Shown: positions 18,196 through 18,305 of the stretch, piece after piece
Layout: every line of letters begins with the position of its first letter
Numbering within the stretch: position 1 is the first letter of the stretch
Source of the DNA: BOG-1363 sp043775355
GTDB taxonomy: Bacteria; Planctomycetota; UBA11346
Length of the DNA: 18,305 nucleotides
Direction of reading: 5' to 3'
Assembly (NCBI GenBank): GCA_043775355.1
Contig: JAYVSL010000235.1
Location: forward strand, 1-18,305
Program-made: the position numbers and the translations under genes
Notes under the pieces: model-generated
Told to the model about the DNA's origin: nothing
Database searches by the model: none
What the model saw: the letters and a program-made list of their open reading frames with translations, nothing else

Positions 18196-18305
18196 TTTCA
18201 GAGCGCCGCGCCGCTGCCCTTGGAGAGCGCTGCCGCGTAACCAGGATGCCGCGCATGCCTGTTGCCTCTGCTTGGACTCCTTGGTTTGCGCGTGCTCGAC
18301 GATTT

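Larger units (their letters stand above)
17945..18305. other. Intergenic region upstream of the YqiJ-flotillin-ATPase genes
   Basis: No ORF here looks like protein. The plus-strand reading from 18055 runs through the palindromic repeat and is arginine- and alanine-rich, as expected of chance reading. The promoter for the minus-strand module should lie between 17945 and the repeat element at 18015, but I see no convincing -35/-10 pair. Bases 18196-18305 hold only a short imperfect inverted repeat (AGCGC and GCGCT near 18203 and 18227). Confidence 0.4.

Noticed and set aside
18055..18240. 61-codon plus-strand ORF in the right intergenic region
   Set aside because: It reads straight through both arms of the palindromic element and has no protein-like features.

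Overview
The window comes from a Gram-negative-type bacterium. Evidence for this is a lipid A-type acyltransferase, which implies an LPS-like outer membrane, and prepilin-type proteins fused to LamG-like domains. LamG-fused prepilins, together with a flotillin next to a giant AAA+ ATPase, are combinations I associate with Planctomycetota, Verrucomicrobiota and Lentisphaerota. I cannot fix the taxon from sequence alone, so PVC-like is an inference. There is no rRNA, tRNA, CRISPR array, transposase or phage structural gene.

Region 1 (1-7309, minus strand): a pilus or type II secretion-like gene pair. A 463-residue type IV prepilin carrying a LamG-like domain overlaps by ATGA with a very large (1840-residue) GspK/PilX-like protein, which also carries a LamG-like domain. 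A possible 43-codon ORF precedes the pair, again with an ATGA overlap. Two adjacent GC-rich palindromes sit at the extreme left edge of the window.

Region 2 (7310-7795): a long stretch between divergently transcribed units with no convincing gene.

Region 3 (7796-9565, plus strand): a tightly packed operon of a HIT-family nucleotide hydrolase/transferase, a MazG-like nucleotide pyrophosphohydrolase with a C-terminal cysteine cluster, a possible 25-residue ORF, and an LpxL/HtrB-family acyltransferase. Stops and starts overlap at each junction. A hairpin followed by seven T closes the operon.

Region 4 (9632-17944, minus strand): a three-gene module. In transcription order these are a YqiJ/NfeD-like membrane protein with an OB-fold-type tail and a histidine-rich loop, a 698-residue YqiK-type flotillin (SPFH protein with a long coiled coil), and a 1766-residue AAA+ ATPase of the 'DNA repair ATPase' (DUF3686) type. 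The gene set recurs in bacteria, but as far as I know its function is unresolved. A perfect 16-bp inverted repeat that includes the flotillin stop codon lies between the flotillin and ATPase genes. This module is the best candidate in the window for a poorly described system: a membrane SPFH scaffold with its NfeD-type partner, coupled to a giant MoxR-like ATPase.

Region 5 (17945-18305): an intergenic area dominated by a roughly 180-bp MITE-like palindromic repeat with nested inverted repeats and a short tandem array.
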